Shown here: piece by piece, positions 18,894-29,888 of the stretch
How the letters are laid out: every line of letters begins with the position of its first letter
Position numbering within the stretch: position 1 is the first letter of the stretch
Origin: Polynucleobacter sp. UK-FUSCHL-C3
GTDB lineage: Bacteria > Pseudomonadota > Gammaproteobacteria > Burkholderiales > Burkholderiaceae
Assembly (NCBI RefSeq): GCF_040409815.1
Contig: NZ_CP099959.1
Location: forward strand, 1,736,001 to 1,800,000
Length of the DNA: 64,000 nucleotides
Direction of reading: 5' to 3'
The notes under the pieces: generated by a model
Seen by the model: only the letters and a program-made list of their open reading frames with translations
Told to the model about the DNA's origin: nothing
The model's database searches: none
Translations under genes and position numbers: made by a program

Positions 18894-19733
18894 ATGACTG
18901 AATTCGTCCTTGGGCAACAAAGTGCCTACCCCAATCAATACGATCCGAGTCTCCTCTTTCCGATTGCACGATCCGATAATCGATCTACCCTAGGATTTAA
19001 TGCGCAATCCACGCCACCCTTCTTTGGGGTCGATATATGGAATGCTTATGAACTTGCTTGGCTAAACCTCAAAGGCAAACCACAAATTGCATTGGCAGAA
19101 TTTATCATTCCTGCCGAGTCTCCCAATATGATTGAATCCAAATCATTCAAGCTATATCTCAATAGCCTAAACCAACATTGTTTTGCTGACTTAGCATCCG
19201 TAAGAGCATGCCTACAGAAAGACCTTGCCAAGGTTTTGGGAGCTAGTCTTCAGGTGAAATTAGTTCAGCCCAATGAAGTCACCGCAAACAAAAAAATGAA
19301 TCCTATTGAAGAACTTGAGGGGCAGTTATTAGATCGTCTTGACATTGAAATAAATAGCCATCAAAAAGCGGATCCACTTTTATTACAAGCCGATCACAAA
19401 TCTGCTCCAATCACTCAAACCTTCGTATCTCACTTACTTAAATCGAACTGTCCAGTTACCGGTCAGCCTGACTGGGCCAGCGTGCAAATTCAGTATCAAG
19501 GAAGACCGATTCGAGAGGAAGGACTACTCCGTTACCTAATTGGGTTTCGCCAACTCGGGGAATTTCATGAGCACTGCGTAGAAAAAATATTCTGCGATAT
19601 CAAGGCGCAATGTAAACCAGAAAAATTATCGGTATATGCGCGTTACACACGCCGTGGCGGCTTGGATATCAATCCATTTCGGACCGATTACAACGCTGCC
19701 TGGCCTAACAATATTCGTCACGCCAGGCAGTAA
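18894..19733 (+). CDS. queF: NADPH-dependent 7-cyano-7-deazaguanine reductase QueF
   Basis: Reduces preQ0 to preQ1 in queuosine synthesis for tRNA modification. The 279-residue length is the bimodular, E. coli-like form. Visible elements are the substrate-binding ESKSFKLYLNS motif near residue 81, the nucleophile Cys186 in SNCPVTGQPDW with Asp193, and the GEFHEHCVE motif near 222-230 that supplies the specificity glutamate. The C-terminal YARYTRRGGLDINPFR is also typical. It lies 11 bases after the 5'-nucleotidase gene and is convergent with ssb. A 9-bp inverted repeat spans its last codons. Confidence 0.96.
   Translation: MTEFVLGQQSAYPNQYDPSLLFPIARSDNRSTLGFNAQSTPPFFGVDIWNAYELAWLNLKGKPQIALAEFIIPAESPNMIESKSFKLYLNSLNQHCFADLASVRACLQKDLAKVLGASLQVKLVQPNEVTANKKMNPIEELEGQLLDRLDIEINSHQKADPLLLQADHKSAPITQTFVSHLLKSNCPVTGQPDWASVQIQYQGRPIREEGLLRYLIGFRQLGEFHEHCVEKIFCDIKAQCKPEKLSVYARYTRRGGLDINPFRTDYNAAWPNNIRHARQ
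19696..19730. repeat. Inverted repeat at the queF 3' end
   Basis: CTGCCTGGC (19696-19704) and GCCAGGCAG (19722-19730) are perfect 9-bp reverse complements around a 17-base loop, ending next to the queF stop. No T-run follows on either strand, so it is not a standard terminator. It may form a 3' RNA hairpin between convergent queF and ssb. Confidence 0.45.
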
Positions 19734-19745
19734 TCCAACAAGGGC

Positions 19746-20183
19746 TTAGAAAGGAATATCGTCGTCCATGGCACCTAGACCACCGGGCGCTTGACTAGGA
19801 GTGCTTTCAGGAGACTTGGGGCGATCACCAGCATCCCCAGAACCGGCCATACGCGCTCCGAGCATTTGCATACTGTCAGCAATGATCTCGGTTGAATATT
19901 TTTCTTGACCGCTTTGATCAGTCCACTTACGCGTACGCAAGCGACCCTCCACATAAACCTGAGAACCCTTTTTGAGATATTGACCAGCGATCTCAGCCAG
20001 CTTGCCAAAGAAGGCTATTCGATGCCATTCTGTATTTTCTTTCATCTCACCCGTCTGCTTATCTTTGTAACGGTCTGAGGTTGCAACAGAAATATTGGTG
20101 ACGGCGTCACCACTGGGCATATAACGTGTTTCTGGGTCGCGCCCAACATTACCAACTATGATGACTTTATTGACTGAAGCCAT
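19746..20183 (-). CDS. ssb: Single-stranded DNA-binding protein
   Basis: A 145-residue SSB that coats single-stranded DNA during replication, repair and recombination. The N-terminal OB fold ([20 protein letters not shown] onward, to about residue 108) is followed by a short Gly/Pro/Ser linker and the conserved acidic tip MDDDIPF that recruits partner proteins. The start chosen, ATG at 20181-20183, follows a GGGAG Shine-Dalgarno. An in-frame upstream start would add 30 residues unlike the family and run into the MFS gene. The MFS transporter gene lies just upstream on the same strand, and divergent uvrA lies beyond it. Confidence 0.97.
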   Translation of the reverse strand: MASVNKVIIVGNVGRDPETRYMPSGDAVTNISVATSDRYKDKQTGEMKENTEWHRIAFFGKLAEIAGQYLKKGSQVYVEGRLRTRKWTDQSGQEKYSTEIIADSMQMLGARMAGSGDAGDRPKSPESTPSQAPGGLGAMDDDIPF

Positions 20184-20226
20184 TTTGTCTCCCGAAGTAA
20201 AAAGTAAATAAAAAGTGTGGCTAAAG

Positions 20227-21390
20227 CTACGATGCCGCTTGCGCAGATGGAACATTGCGCATTGGCCATGCAATTATAAGCCAGAGAATAATCAAAACAC
20301 TGCCGCCAATAAACACCGATAAGTAACCGGAGTATTGCATTAATAAGCCACCAATAGCAGCGCCTGCAAATAATCCTACGGATTGTGTAGTGTTGTAAAT
20401 ACCGAGCGCAGCTCCTTTTTCATCTTTAGCCCAACGCGAGACCATGGAAGGCTGCAAGGCCTCTAATAAATTAAAGCCCACAAAATAAACTAACAGCGCA
20501 AGCACAATCAACGCAAGCGAATGCGCTTGTAAAAATAGTACTTGTGCCAACAAAAGAATGACAACAGAAGTCAGCAAAACACGACGCCACTGTTTCTTTT
20601 TCTCACCATAAATAATTCCCGGAAGCATCAAGAAAAAAGAGATAACCACCACAGGGAAATACACCTTCCAATGATCATCGAGTGGTAATCCTGCATTGAC
20701 TAGAAGTCTTGGGACCACCAAGAACATCGCTACTTGGGTCGCATTCAGCACAAAAACGCCAACATTTAAGCGCATCAGTTCAGGGCGAAAAAATATTTGC
20801 CTCAAAGGTTGAGGCGCTGCTCGTATTTGCTTCGGTGGGTTGGGCACCAAAAGCCATGCCACCAAGAATCCAACAAAGCCGAGCCCTGCTAGTAATAAAA
20901 ACATGCCATCGAGCCCAATCGCACGATAAATGGGTGTCGCAATCACCAAAGACATGGCAAACGATAAACCAATGCTGCCACCCACGATCGCCATAGCAGC
21001 GGTCCTCACTTGTTCGCGGGTTAAATCAGCAACCCAAGCGGATACCGCGGCAGAGATAGCACCCGCCCCCATTAAGCCGCGACCAATCGCGATCCACAAT
21101 AAATCATCTCGACTAGCCGCTATGAATGCGCCAGCAATAAATAGGCTCAGGCCCCACAAAACGACCGGTTTTCGACCAATTCGATCTGATAAGGTACCCA
21201 GAGGAATATGAAAAAAAGCCTGAACAATATTAAAGATACCGAGCGCTAAGCCTACCCAGAGGGCATTTTGCCCCCCCGGTAAATCCTTGGCATGCAAAGA
21301 AAAGACGGGTAAGAGCAGGAAAAGGCCTAGCATCCGCAAGCCAAAGATGCCGGCAAGAGCCAGGGTTGAGCGGAGTTCGGAAGAGTTCAT
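20227..21390 (-). CDS. MFS transporter
   Basis: A 387-residue major facilitator superfamily protein with about 12 predicted membrane helices. The cytoplasmic loop between helices 2 and 3 carries the MFS signature [12 protein letters not shown] near residue 62, and an [17 protein letters not shown] stretch matches helix 4 motifs of drug or sugar efflux proteins. The arrangement uvrA-divergent-MFS-ssb is familiar in Burkholderiales. Its start is 37 bases from the uvrA start on the other strand, so the two share a short intergenic control region in which no clear LexA box was seen. Substrate unknown. Confidence 0.88.
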   Translation of the reverse strand: MNSSELRSTLALAGIFGLRMLGLFLLLPVFSLHAKDLPGGQNALWVGLALGIFNIVQAFFHIPLGTLSDRIGRKPVVLWGLSLFIAGAFIAASRDDLLWIAIGRGLMGAGAISAAVSAWVADLTREQVRTAAMAIVGGSIGLSFAMSLVIATPIYRAIGLDGMFLLLAGLGFVGFLVAWLLVPNPPKQIRAAPQPLRQIFFRPELMRLNVGVFVLNATQVAMFLVVPRLLVNAGLPLDDHWKVYFPVVVISFFLMLPGIIYGEKKKQWRRVLLTSVVILLLAQVLFLQAHSLALIVLALLVYFVGFNLLEALQPSMVSRWAKDEKGAALGIYNTTQSVGLFAGAAIGGLLMQYSGYLSVFIGGSVLIILWLIIAWPMRNVPSAQAAS

Positions 21391-21427
21391 TAGAAAAGGC
21401 TATATTAACAAGTTACGCTAAAAAATC

Positions 21428-24343
21428 ATGAACAACGAAATTAAGATCCGCGGTGCCCGCACCCACAACCTAAAAAACATTAATCTCGATATCCCGCGCG
21501 AGAAGCTGGTGGTGCTTACGGGGCTTTCAGGATCGGGCAAAAGCTCCCTAGCTTTTGATACTCTGTATGCCGAAGGACAACGGCGCTATGTGGAATCACT
21601 TTCTGCATATGCAAGGCAGTTTTTACAACTCATGGAAAAGCCCGACGTTGATGTCATTGAGGGATTATCTCCGGCCATATCAATCGAGCAAAAAGCAACC
21701 AGTCATAATCCGCGTTCTACCGTAGGCACAGTTACTGAAATTCATGATTACCTTCGTTTGTTATTTGCCCGTGCAGGCACACCCTACTGCCCCGATCATG
21801 AGCTTCCACTAGAAGCACAAAGCGTATCCCAAATGGTAGATACAGTATTAGCGATGCCAGAAGATAGCAAGTTAATGATTTTGGCTCCTGTTGTCAGCGA
21901 ACGCAAAGGGGAGTTTGTCGATTTATTTGAAAACTTGCAAGCCCAGGGATTCGTCCGCTTTCGGGTTCGCTCAGGAGGCGGAACAAGCAATGCGGCTAAA
22001 GCAGAAATTTTTGAGTCCGATCGCCTACCTCAGTTAAAGAAAAATGATAAGCACTCTATCGAGGTAGTGGTAGACCGCATTCGCGTAAAAGCAGAAATTG
22101 GGCAGCGGCTTGCTGAATCCTTCGAAACCGCACTTCGACTTGCGGATGGTAAAGCAATGATCGTCAATATGGATACCGGCGATGCAACTATCTTTTCAAG
22201 TAAGTTTGCCTGCCCCGTTTGTTCATACTCATTGCAAGAGTTAGAGCCACGATTATTCTCTTTCAATAACCCGATGGGTGCTTGCCCAAGTTGTGATGGT
22301 CTTGGTCATATCTCCTTTTTTGATCCTAAACGGGTGGTCGCACACCCAGATCTTTCTTTAGCCTCGGGTGCCATCAAAGGTTGGGATCGACGCAATCAGT
22401 TTTACTTCAAGTTATTACAAACCTTAGCGAAATACGGCGGCTTTGATCTGGAGAAGCCGTTTGAAAAACTCTCTAAGAAAGCTCAAGAACTTATTTTGCA
22501 TGGCTCTGGCGAAGATACCATTCCATTTGAATATCTCAATGAAAAGGGTCGCTCGGTGGTTCGTGAGCACTCATTTGAAGGGATCTTGGCCAACTTTGAA
22601 CGTCGTTATCGCGAAACCGACTCTGCAGCAGTGCGTGAGGAGTTGGCACGTTACCAAAATATCCGCTCCTGTCCTGATTGCAAGGGGACACGGCTTCGAA
22701 AAGAGGCGCGTTTTGTCAAAGTGGGTGAAAGTAAACAGGCCCGCGCTATTTACGAAATTAGCGCCATGCCATTACGTGAGGCACAAAACTATTTTGCTGA
22801 ACTAAATCTCAAAGGCGCTAAGCGCGAGATTGCTGACAAAATTGTTAAAGAGATTGGTTCCCGGCTTCGCTTTTTAAACGATGTTGGTTTGGATTATCTT
22901 TCTCTTGAGCGCAGTGCCGATACTCTCTCCGGCGGTGAGGCGCAACGAATACGTTTAGCCTCACAAATTGGCTCGGGACTGACTGGGGTGATGTACGTAT
23001 TAGATGAGCCATCGATTGGTTTACATCAACGCGACAATGATCGTCTCATTGCGACTCTCAAACATTTGCGGGACCTAGGTAATAGCGTTTTAGTTGTAGA
23101 ACACGATGAGGATATGATCCGCTCTTCCGACTATGTTATCGACATTGGTCCTGGTGCTGGTGTTCATGGCGGTCAAATCGTTGCGACCGGCACTCCAACG
23201 GAGGTTGAAAATAACCCTAACTCATTAACAGGCGCTTATTTATCTGGGCTAGAAGAAATTACCGTGCCTGAGCATCGAAATAAAAATGATGGGCGTTTCT
23301 TGAGCATCATTGGCGCAGCAGGTAACAACCTCCAAAAAGTCGATGCGCAGATTCCAGTGGGCTTATTAACATGCGTGACCGGTGTATCGGGCTCCGGTAA
23401 ATCCACCTTAATTAATGACACCTTATTTCATGCGGTCGCTCAACATCTCTATGGGTCAAGTGCTGAACCTGCGCCCCATGAACGAATTGAGGGCATAGAG
23501 TTTTTTGATAAGGTCATTAATGTTGACCAGTCTCCAATCGGACGAACGCCTCGCTCCAACCCCGCAACCTACACTGGGGTCTTTACCCCAATCCGAGAGT
23601 TATTTGCTGGAGTGCCAGCAGCACGAGAGCGCGGCTACGAAGCAGGACGCTTCTCATTTAACGTCAAAGGTGGGCGGTGCGAGACCTGCGAGGGTGATGG
23701 CGTACTTAAAGTAGAAATGCATTTCTTACCAGATGTTTATGTACCTTGTGATGTCTGTCATGGAAAACGCTATAACCGTGAGACCTTGGACATTCGTTAC
23801 AAAGGTAAAAATATTCATGAGGTTTTGGCAATGACAATTGAACAGGCGCATGAGTTCTTTGAAGCAGTGCCTGTGGTCAAACGTAAACTTAAAACCCTGC
23901 TTGATGTTGGTTTAGGTTATGTCTGTCTCGGACAAAGCGCCACCACGCTATCAGGCGGCGAAGCGCAGCGTGTCAAGCTGTCACTCGAACTATCCAAAAG
24001 GGATACCGGCCGCACTTTGTATATCTTGGATGAACCAACTACTGGTTTGCACTTTCATGATATTAAATTACTGCTGGGTGTTATTCACACACTGAAGAAG
24101 CAAGGCAATACAGTGGTCATCATTGAGCACAACTTGGACGTCATTAAAACTGCAGATTGGTTGATTGACCTTGGTCCAAATGGTGGCGCCGGTGGTGGCC
24201 AAATTATTGCAAAGGGCTCGCCTGAAGACGTAGCTAATAACGCAGCAAGCTTTACGGGGAAATATCTGAAGCCGTTGTTAAAGGCTAAATCGCCATTACC
24301 AGCCAAAAAGAAAAAATCTTTAGAGCAAGCGAGCCTCAGCTAA
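21428..24343 (+). CDS. uvrA: Excinuclease ABC subunit A
   Basis: Damage-recognition ATPase of nucleotide excision repair; it loads UvrB at lesions. The 971 residues contain two ABC ATPase modules: Walker [20 protein letters not shown] near 32 and [15 protein letters not shown] near 650, with signatures [16 protein letters not shown] near 500 and [16 protein letters not shown] near 840. Zinc-binding cysteine pairs are visible (CPVCSYS and CPSCDGLG near 260-290; CETCEGDG and [10 protein letters not shown] near 755-780). C-terminal KKKK-rich residues overlap the convergent antiporter gene by 24 bases. Confidence 0.98.
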   Translation: MNNEIKIRGARTHNLKNINLDIPREKLVVLTGLSGSGKSSLAFDTLYAEGQRRYVESLSAYARQFLQLMEKPDVDVIEGLSPAISIEQKATSHNPRSTVGTVTEIHDYLRLLFARAGTPYCPDHELPLEAQSVSQMVDTVLAMPEDSKLMILAPVVSERKGEFVDLFENLQAQGFVRFRVRSGGGTSNAAKAEIFESDRLPQLKKNDKHSIEVVVDRIRVKAEIGQRLAESFETALRLADGKAMIVNMDTGDATIFSSKFACPVCSYSLQELEPRLFSFNNPMGACPSCDGLGHISFFDPKRVVAHPDLSLASGAIKGWDRRNQFYFKLLQTLAKYGGFDLEKPFEKLSKKAQELILHGSGEDTIPFEYLNEKGRSVVREHSFEGILANFERRYRETDSAAVREELARYQNIRSCPDCKGTRLRKEARFVKVGESKQARAIYEISAMPLREAQNYFAELNLKGAKREIADKIVKEIGSRLRFLNDVGLDYLSLERSADTLSGGEAQRIRLASQIGSGLTGVMYVLDEPSIGLHQRDNDRLIATLKHLRDLGNSVLVVEHDEDMIRSSDYVIDIGPGAGVHGGQIVATGTPTEVENNPNSLTGAYLSGLEEITVPEHRNKNDGRFLSIIGAAGNNLQKVDAQIPVGLLTCVTGVSGSGKSTLINDTLFHAVAQHLYGSSAEPAPHERIEGIEFFDKVINVDQSPIGRTPRSNPATYTGVFTPIRELFAGVPAARERGYEAGRFSFNVKGGRCETCEGDGVLKVEMHFLPDVYVPCDVCHGKRYNRETLDIRYKGKNIHEVLAMTIEQAHEFFEAVPVVKRKLKTLLDVGLGYVCLGQSATTLSGGEAQRVKLSLELSKRDTGRTLYILDEPTTGLHFHDIKLLLGVIHTLKKQGNTVVIIEHNLDVIKTADWLIDLGPNGGAGGGQIIAKGSPEDVANNAASFTGKYLKPLLKAKSPLPAKKKKSLEQASLS

Positions 24344-26302
24344 ATCGATTGATTCTGGGCTACCGGATAAAACCACAATATCACCTTGTTGTAAAACAGG
24401 GTCCTCGGCAAGGTCTAACTTTGTATAGTCCGATTCAGTCGATTTTCTGCGTACCGCTTGAATGTTAACCCCATCCTCGTCCAGTGAGAGCTCAGAAAGT
24501 CTTTTACCAAGGGCTTGAGCGCCTTCTTGCAAGGGAACAGAATGGAGATGCCAGGATTGATTTGCGCTTACCTCATCATCTTCGGCGCCTCTAAAATACC
24601 CACGTAATAATCCATAGCGCTCTTCGCGAGCATCCGTAATACGCCGTACCACCTTGCGCATGGGCACGCCCATCATCAATAAAACATGAGAGGCCAACAT
24701 TAAGCTACCCTCGATGAGCTCTGGAATCACTTCAGTGGCACCAGCACTTTGTAGTTTTTCTAAATCTGCATCATCGCGCGTACGAACCAATGCGGTCATG
24801 CCAGGCTTTAAACCCTCGACCAAGCGCAGGATCTTTAAGCTAGCCTGCGTATCTGCAAACGATATGACAAGTGCTTTTGCACGAGATAAGCCCCCTGCTA
24901 CGAGGACGTTCTCACGGGTTGCATCCCCATACACCACATGACTCCCCCCCGCTACAGCATCTGCGATCCGGTCTGGATCTAAATCTAGCGCTAGATAGGA
25001 AATGTTCTCTTGGTCGAGCATTTTGGCAAGCGCCTGACCCGAACGACCAAAACCACAAATAATGACATGATCTTTATTGCGAACACTTTTCGTTGCCACC
25101 TTAGTTAAAGCAAGCGACTGTAATAGCCATTCATTACTTGCAAAGCGCAGTGCAATCTGATCACTGTACTGAATTAAGAATGGGGCGATTAGCATGGATA
25201 GCAACATAGCTGCGAGCACGGCTTGACTAAAGGCAGGATCAATCATGTGTAAGCCGTCAATTTGATTCAGCAGTACAAAGCCAAACTCACCCGCTTGTGC
25301 CAAACACAAACCTGTCCGAATGGAAATGCCCGAACTTGAACCAAATCCACGTGCGAGGATGGCAATTAAGCCGAACTTAAATACTAAGGGCAAAACAAAT
25401 AACAGTAAAACAAGAATCCATTGCTCATAGATAACTAGTGGATCAAGCAACATGCCAATCGTAATAAAAAACAGGCCCAGTAATACATCTCGAAATGGCT
25501 TGATATCGTCTTCAACCTCATGACGATAGGGCGTCTCCGATATCAGCATCCCTGCCAAAAAAGCCCCCAGCGCCATGGATAAACCAAAATGCTCCGTCAG
25601 TGCTGACATGCCCAATACAATTAATAGCAAATTGAGCATGAATAGTTCTTGCGAGCGATACCCCGCTACAAACTTAAACCAACGACTCATGACGTTTTGG
25701 CCGATATAAAAAATCAACGCTAAAGCCAGCGAAATTTTGACTAATGCGATTGAAATATCTGTAATGAGATCTTTACCGCTTTGTGCAAGCGAGGGAATCA
25801 AAATTAACAGAAAGACTACTGCAAGATCCTGAAATAAAAGAATACCGACTACATTGCGACCCTGCTCTGTTTCGAGCTCCATCCTGTCTGACAAAATTTT
25901 GGTGACAATAGCGGTCGATGACATCGATAAGGCGCCCCCTAATGCAAGCGCTGCCTGCCACGACATGGGGTAAATCCAGGCAATCATCAAGCCAATCGGT
26001 ATTGTTAAAACGATTGTCAAAATAACCTGGCTAGCGCCTAGACCAAAAACGATCTTACGCATCGAGCGTAATTTATGAATATTGAATTCAAGGCCAATTG
26101 AAAACATCAAAAAGACCACCCCGAACTCGGCAAGATACTTCACGGTTTCTGAATCAGAAGCCAGGCCTAAAGCATGAGGTCCAATTAAAACGCCGGCAGC
26201 CAGATAGCCCAAAATGGGGGGCAAGCCAAAATAGCGGAAAATGAGGACTCCCGCCACACCAGAGGCTAATAAAAATAGGGTTAGTTGAAGAACGCTCGGC
26301 AT
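24320..26302 (-). CDS. Kef-type cation:proton antiporter (CPA2) with RCK domains
   Basis: A 660-residue inner-membrane antiporter of the CPA2 family, like KefB/KefC, which exchange potassium for protons. The first about 385 residues hold 12 or so hydrophobic helices, opening with [25 protein letters not shown] (shown as family-typical). A Rossmann-type RCK_N domain follows ([18 protein letters not shown] near 410), then a C-terminal RCK_C domain (about 575-660), so activity is probably gated by a nucleotide or small ligand. Its 3' end overlaps uvrA by 24 bases, and its start is only 11 bases from the divergent kdsD start. Confidence 0.9.
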   Translation of the reverse strand: MPSVLQLTLFLLASGVAGVLIFRYFGLPPILGYLAAGVLIGPHALGLASDSETVKYLAEFGVVFLMFSIGLEFNIHKLRSMRKIVFGLGASQVILTIVLTIPIGLMIAWIYPMSWQAALALGGALSMSSTAIVTKILSDRMELETEQGRNVVGILLFQDLAVVFLLILIPSLAQSGKDLITDISIALVKISLALALIFYIGQNVMSRWFKFVAGYRSQELFMLNLLLIVLGMSALTEHFGLSMALGAFLAGMLISETPYRHEVEDDIKPFRDVLLGLFFITIGMLLDPLVIYEQWILVLLLFVLPLVFKFGLIAILARGFGSSSGISIRTGLCLAQAGEFGFVLLNQIDGLHMIDPAFSQAVLAAMLLSMLIAPFLIQYSDQIALRFASNEWLLQSLALTKVATKSVRNKDHVIICGFGRSGQALAKMLDQENISYLALDLDPDRIADAVAGGSHVVYGDATRENVLVAGGLSRAKALVISFADTQASLKILRLVEGLKPGMTALVRTRDDADLEKLQSAGATEVIPELIEGSLMLASHVLLMMGVPMRKVVRRITDAREERYGLLRGYFRGAEDDEVSANQSWHLHSVPLQEGAQALGKRLSELSLDEDGVNIQAVRRKSTESDYTKLDLAEDPVLQQGDIVVLSGSPESIDLAEARLL

Positions 26303-26313
26303 ATACTTACTCC

Positions 26314-27303
26314 ATGATAGCTAAGAACCCACGTGCGCTTGAGTTGGCGTGCGATACCCTCGATATCGAAGCGGATGCTTTGCGCAAAATGCGAGACCGG
26401 CTTGCAAAAACAGGTCAAGATGCCCTTGTTTTATCGGTCGCCCTCCTAGAGCAATGTCGTGGTCGCATCGTAGTTTCAGGAATCGGTAAATCGGGTCACA
26501 TCGCCCGAAAAATTGCTGCGACCTTTGCATCCACAGGCTCACCGGCCTTCTTTGTCCACCCCGCTGAGGCTAGTCATGGTGATTTGGGCATGGTAACGCG
26601 GGATGATGTCTTTGTTGCCATCTCCAACTCTGGTGAGACTGAGGAGTTACTCACGATTGTTCCTATCATCAAGCGAACCGGAGCCAAGCTGATTGCCCTA
26701 ACTGGTGATCCAAGCTCATCCCTTGCAAAATTAGCCGATGCCCATTTAGATGTTAGTGTCGACAAAGAGGCGTGTCCCTTAAATATGGCACCCACAACTA
26801 GCACGACTGCTGCACTTGCCATGGGTGATGCCCTCGCAGTGGCTCTCCTCGATGCGCGAGGTTTTAATGCCCAAGACTTTTTACGATCGCATCCCGGCGG
26901 GCGCCTGGGACGTAAATTACTCATTCATGTATCAGAGGTCATGCGTGATTTTGCAAATACTCCCAAAGTTTTTGAGGGTAGCTCATTTCAGGAGGCTTTA
27001 GCAGAAATGAGTCGCCATAAGATGGGTTTAGTTGTGATCGTGAATGCAAACAATCAAGTGCTTGGTATCTTGACTGACGGTGATTTACGACGCTTGCTCG
27101 AAAAGGGTGAAGATACAAAAACTATTCGTCTTGTACAGATCGTGACCGCAAACCCCAGAACTATTCCGCCTGATCTCATTGCTGAAGAAGCCATTGAGAT
27201 GATGGAGCACCATCGAATTAATCATCTTATCGTTGCAGATGCCAACAAAACCCTCTTGGGTGCTTTAAATCTTCATGACTTATTTGCTGCGAAGGTGATC
27301 TAA
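26314..27303 (+). CDS. kdsD: D-arabinose 5-phosphate isomerase
   Basis: Interconverts ribulose 5-phosphate and arabinose 5-phosphate, the first step toward Kdo for lipopolysaccharide. The 329-residue length equals the E. coli enzyme. An N-terminal SIS domain (about 30-185; GIGKSGHIARKIAATFASTG, HPAEASHGDLGM, ISNSGETEE) precedes two CBS domains (about 205-325). It begins a plus-strand run kdsD-kdsC-lptC-lptA-lptB with gaps or overlaps of a few bases, so the first steps of Kdo synthesis and lipopolysaccharide transport are co-expressed. No obvious Shine-Dalgarno precedes the ATG. Confidence 0.96.
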   Translation: MIAKNPRALELACDTLDIEADALRKMRDRLAKTGQDALVLSVALLEQCRGRIVVSGIGKSGHIARKIAATFASTGSPAFFVHPAEASHGDLGMVTRDDVFVAISNSGETEELLTIVPIIKRTGAKLIALTGDPSSSLAKLADAHLDVSVDKEACPLNMAPTTSTTAALAMGDALAVALLDARGFNAQDFLRSHPGGRLGRKLLIHVSEVMRDFANTPKVFEGSSFQEALAEMSRHKMGLVVIVNANNQVLGILTDGDLRRLLEKGEDTKTIRLVQIVTANPRTIPPDLIAEEAIEMMEHHRINHLIVADANKTLLGALNLHDLFAAKVI

Positions 27304-27305
27304 AC

Positions 27306-27893
27306 ATGTCGGTTGCCTTCAATGCCCATACCACCAATCCTATAAAAGCGCACCCGCAAGCTCTCGAGCGGGCTAGCGCAATAAAGATGTTGGTGCTAGA
27401 TGTTGATGGGGTGCTTACGAATGGTCAGGTCTTTTTTGGGCCCGATGGTAAAGAGATGCTCAAAGGTTTTGATATACAGGATGGCTATGGGATTCAGTTG
27501 CTACAAAGTGCTGGCATACCATGTGCTGTGATTACTGGGCGTCACTCAAAAATGGTACTAGCGCGCTGTGATGAGCTCAACATCAAACATGTATTCACGG
27601 GCGTAAAAGACAAAAACGCAGTATTAGATGAGCTATTAAAGCGAGTTGCTTTAAAAGCAAGTGACCTTGCGGTTATGGGTGATGACTGGCCTGATTTAGC
27701 CATCCTCATGCGTGCTGGTTTTCGAATTGCTCCAGCACAAGCCCATCTGGAAGTTTGTCAAATTGCACACTATATTACCGATGCCAAAGGTGGCTATGGT
27801 GCTGTTCGCGAAGCATGCGATGTGATCTTAAAGGCGCGCGGCCAATATGACCAGCTACTGATCTCTGCAAAAGGTCAGTCAGGAACATCATGA
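27306..27893 (+). CDS. kdsC: 3-deoxy-D-manno-octulosonate 8-phosphate phosphatase
   Basis: HAD-family phosphatase that releases Kdo from Kdo 8-phosphate. The 195 residues have HAD motif I DVDGVLTNGQVFF (near 33), motif II with ITGRHSKM (near 80), and motif III/IV MGDDWPDLAIL (near 125), and no large cap domain, as expected for the tetrameric C0 class. The start lies 2 bases after the kdsD stop. The 3' end overlaps lptC by 4 bases (ATGA), which suggests coupled translation. Confidence 0.95.
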   Translation: MSVAFNAHTTNPIKAHPQALERASAIKMLVLDVDGVLTNGQVFFGPDGKEMLKGFDIQDGYGIQLLQSAGIPCAVITGRHSKMVLARCDELNIKHVFTGVKDKNAVLDELLKRVALKASDLAVMGDDWPDLAILMRAGFRIAPAQAHLEVCQIAHYITDAKGGYGAVREACDVILKARGQYDQLLISAKGQSGTS

Positions 27894-28537
27894 AATTCAC
27901 TAGCAGGCAGATCTATCAGGTTACAGTGCGAGGGCTGTTGCGTACTCTCCCCTTTTTACTGATGGGCTCTCTTACTTTAGCAACCTTTTGGTTGGTTAAG
28001 AGAAGTTCTCCACCAGAGGCATTGCTTTTGGCACGAGTTCCTCAACATGTACCTGACTACATCCTAAAGAATGCCTCACTATCCAACCTAAATGAACTTG
28101 GGCAAACCAAATATCGAATTCTTGGTAAAAAACTTACCCACTATGAAGATGATGCGTCGATGGATCTAGAGCTTCCCCGAATGCGTGCTTTTCAGGCTCA
28201 AGGTTCCGCTCCGGTCACTGTGAAAGCCGATCGTGGTCACATAGACGGAGATCTAACTATTTTGGATCTATTTGGTAATGGAGAAATATTCCGACCCGCT
28301 CAAGAGGCTTCTGGCGATCTAAAAGCTTCGCCCCGACTACTGGCCCGCTCAAGTTTTTTTCAGGCCCTCATCAATGAGGATATTGTGCGCACTGATAAAC
28401 CCTTAGAGCTTCAACAAGGCATGTCGATCATGAACTCGACAGGTGGTGGCACATTTAATAACGTACAACAAAGTGTGACACTAACTGGTCAGGTTCGCGG
28501 CCGTATTGAGCCCTCCGAACAACGAGGACGAAATTGA
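27890..28537 (+). CDS. lptC: Lipopolysaccharide export system protein LptC
   Basis: Bitopic inner-membrane protein that receives lipopolysaccharide from LptB2FG and passes it to LptA. A single N-terminal membrane helix (about 14-38) is followed by a periplasmic domain with beta-strand repeats typical of the OstA/LptC fold (for example VPDYILKNASLSNLNELGQ and QGSAPVTVKADRGHIDGD). Length 215 is normal. It overlaps kdsC by 4 bases and lptA by 4 bases. Confidence 0.93.
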   Translation: MKFTSRQIYQVTVRGLLRTLPFLLMGSLTLATFWLVKRSSPPEALLLARVPQHVPDYILKNASLSNLNELGQTKYRILGKKLTHYEDDASMDLELPRMRAFQAQGSAPVTVKADRGHIDGDLTILDLFGNGEIFRPAQEASGDLKASPRLLARSSFFQALINEDIVRTDKPLELQQGMSIMNSTGGGTFNNVQQSVTLTGQVRGRIEPSEQRGRN

Positions 28538-29076
28538 ACCCTGCCCTTCGTATCTTGATGCTCTTATTGCCACTTTGGGTAGGTAGCGCCCTGGCCAATA
28601 AAGCAGATCAAGATAAGCCCCTTGTTATCAATGCGGATAAAGTAGATGTCGATGATGTCAAGCAAAGCTATCAACTTAATGGCGATGTTTTGCTAATCAA
28701 AGGTTCTATGATCGCAAAAGGTGATAAAGGAAGTATTCTGGTTGATCCCCAAGGCTATCAGAATATTGATCTCAAGGGAAAGTTAGAGTCCCCTGCTACG
28801 CTGCGTCAGCGTCGCGAGGGCCTGGCCGATGAGTTTATGCAAGGAATTGGTCGAGATGTCTTTTATGATGACAAGAAAGAACAGGTTATTTTGACTGGTA
28901 ATGCCACTATTAAACGCCTTCTCAATATGCAAATGCTCGATCAATTACAGGGTTGGCAAATTGAATATGAAGACATTAAAGAGAGCTACAAAGTAAGGCC
29001 TCAGAAAGTGGATACGAAGGCACAACCGCAATCTCGTGCGATCCTAGCCCCCCGCAAGAAGGTCGTACTTAATTAA
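28534..29076 (+). CDS. lptA: Lipopolysaccharide transport periplasmic protein LptA
   Basis: Periplasmic bridge protein that carries lipopolysaccharide between the membranes. The start is a TTG at 28534 overlapping the lptC stop as TTGA. A signal peptide is clear (residues 1-21, hydrophobic core [13 protein letters not shown], cleavage plausible after ALA). The mature part shows the OstA-type beta-jellyroll repeats: [32 protein letters not shown] and [11 protein letters not shown]. Length 180 fits. It lies directly before lptB. Confidence 0.94.
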   Translation: MNPALRILMLLLPLWVGSALANKADQDKPLVINADKVDVDDVKQSYQLNGDVLLIKGSMIAKGDKGSILVDPQGYQNIDLKGKLESPATLRQRREGLADEFMQGIGRDVFYDDKKEQVILTGNATIKRLLNMQMLDQLQGWQIEYEDIKESYKVRPQKVDTKAQPQSRAILAPRKKVVLN

Positions 29077-29077
29077 T

Positions 29078-29830
29078 ATGATTTCACCAAAACCGTCTAC
29101 TTTACTGGCCGAAGGCTTGCAAAAACGCTATGGCTCTCGAACCGTAGTGCGCGATGTCAGTATTGAAGTTAAAAGTGGTGAAGTAGTTGGTTTGCTAGGG
29201 CCCAATGGGGCAGGCAAGACCACATCTTTTTATATGATTGTTGGTTTGGTTCCTCTTGACGGTGGCAGCATTCTGTTAGATGGGGAAAAGATTAGTGGCC
29301 TGCCGATTCATCGGCGCGCTCGACTGGGCCTCTCCTATCTTCCACAAGAGGCGTCTGTATTTCGGAAACTAAATGTTGCCGAAAATATTCAGGCTGTTCT
29401 TGAGTTGCAGGAGATTGATGGAAGACCGCTTAATAAAAAACAAATCCAGGAGCGCTTAGACGAGCTCTTAGGTGAACTACAGATTACACATTTACGCAAT
29501 AACCCGGCTCTTTCCCTCTCCGGTGGAGAGCGCCGCAGAGTTGAAATTGCTCGCGCCCTAGCTTCGCATCCCAAATTTATCTTACTGGATGAGCCATTTG
29601 CCGGCGTTGACCCAATTGCAGTTGGTGAAATTCAACGTATTGTACGTTTCTTACGGGACCGCCAAATCGGGGTCCTGATTACCGATCACAACGTTCGTGA
29701 GACGCTCGGCATTTGTGACCACGCCTACATCATTAGCGAAGGTAGCGTGCTAGCAGAAGGTAAGGCGGATGAAATTATCCAAAATGATGCGGTAAGAAGA
29801 GTTTATTTAGGTGAAAACTTCCGCATGTAA
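29078..29830 (+). CDS. lptB: Lipopolysaccharide export ATPase LptB
   Basis: Cytoplasmic ATPase that powers lipopolysaccharide extraction together with LptF and LptG (not in this window). The 250 residues contain Walker [10 protein letters not shown] near 47, the Q-loop [17 protein letters not shown], the signature [13 protein letters not shown] near 148, Walker [14 protein letters not shown] and the H-loop TDHNVRETL. In many proteobacteria rpoN follows directly; here it is followed by about 420 bases that hold only rpoN fragments and then hpf. Confidence 0.97.
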   Translation: MISPKPSTLLAEGLQKRYGSRTVVRDVSIEVKSGEVVGLLGPNGAGKTTSFYMIVGLVPLDGGSILLDGEKISGLPIHRRARLGLSYLPQEASVFRKLNVAENIQAVLELQEIDGRPLNKKQIQERLDELLGELQITHLRNNPALSLSGGERRRVEIARALASHPKFILLDEPFAGVDPIAVGEIQRIVRFLRDRQIGVLITDHNVRETLGICDHAYIISEGSVLAEGKADEIIQNDAVRRVYLGENFRM

Positions 29831-29888
29831 TCGTTTTGGCATTGAATCAACCAGCCGAAAAGACTAAACCTAGATTGGTGCATTGCGT

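Noticed and set aside
21391..21427. LexA (SOS) box between the MFS gene and uvrA
   Set aside because: No CTGT-N8-ACAG or similar palindrome was seen in the 37 bases.
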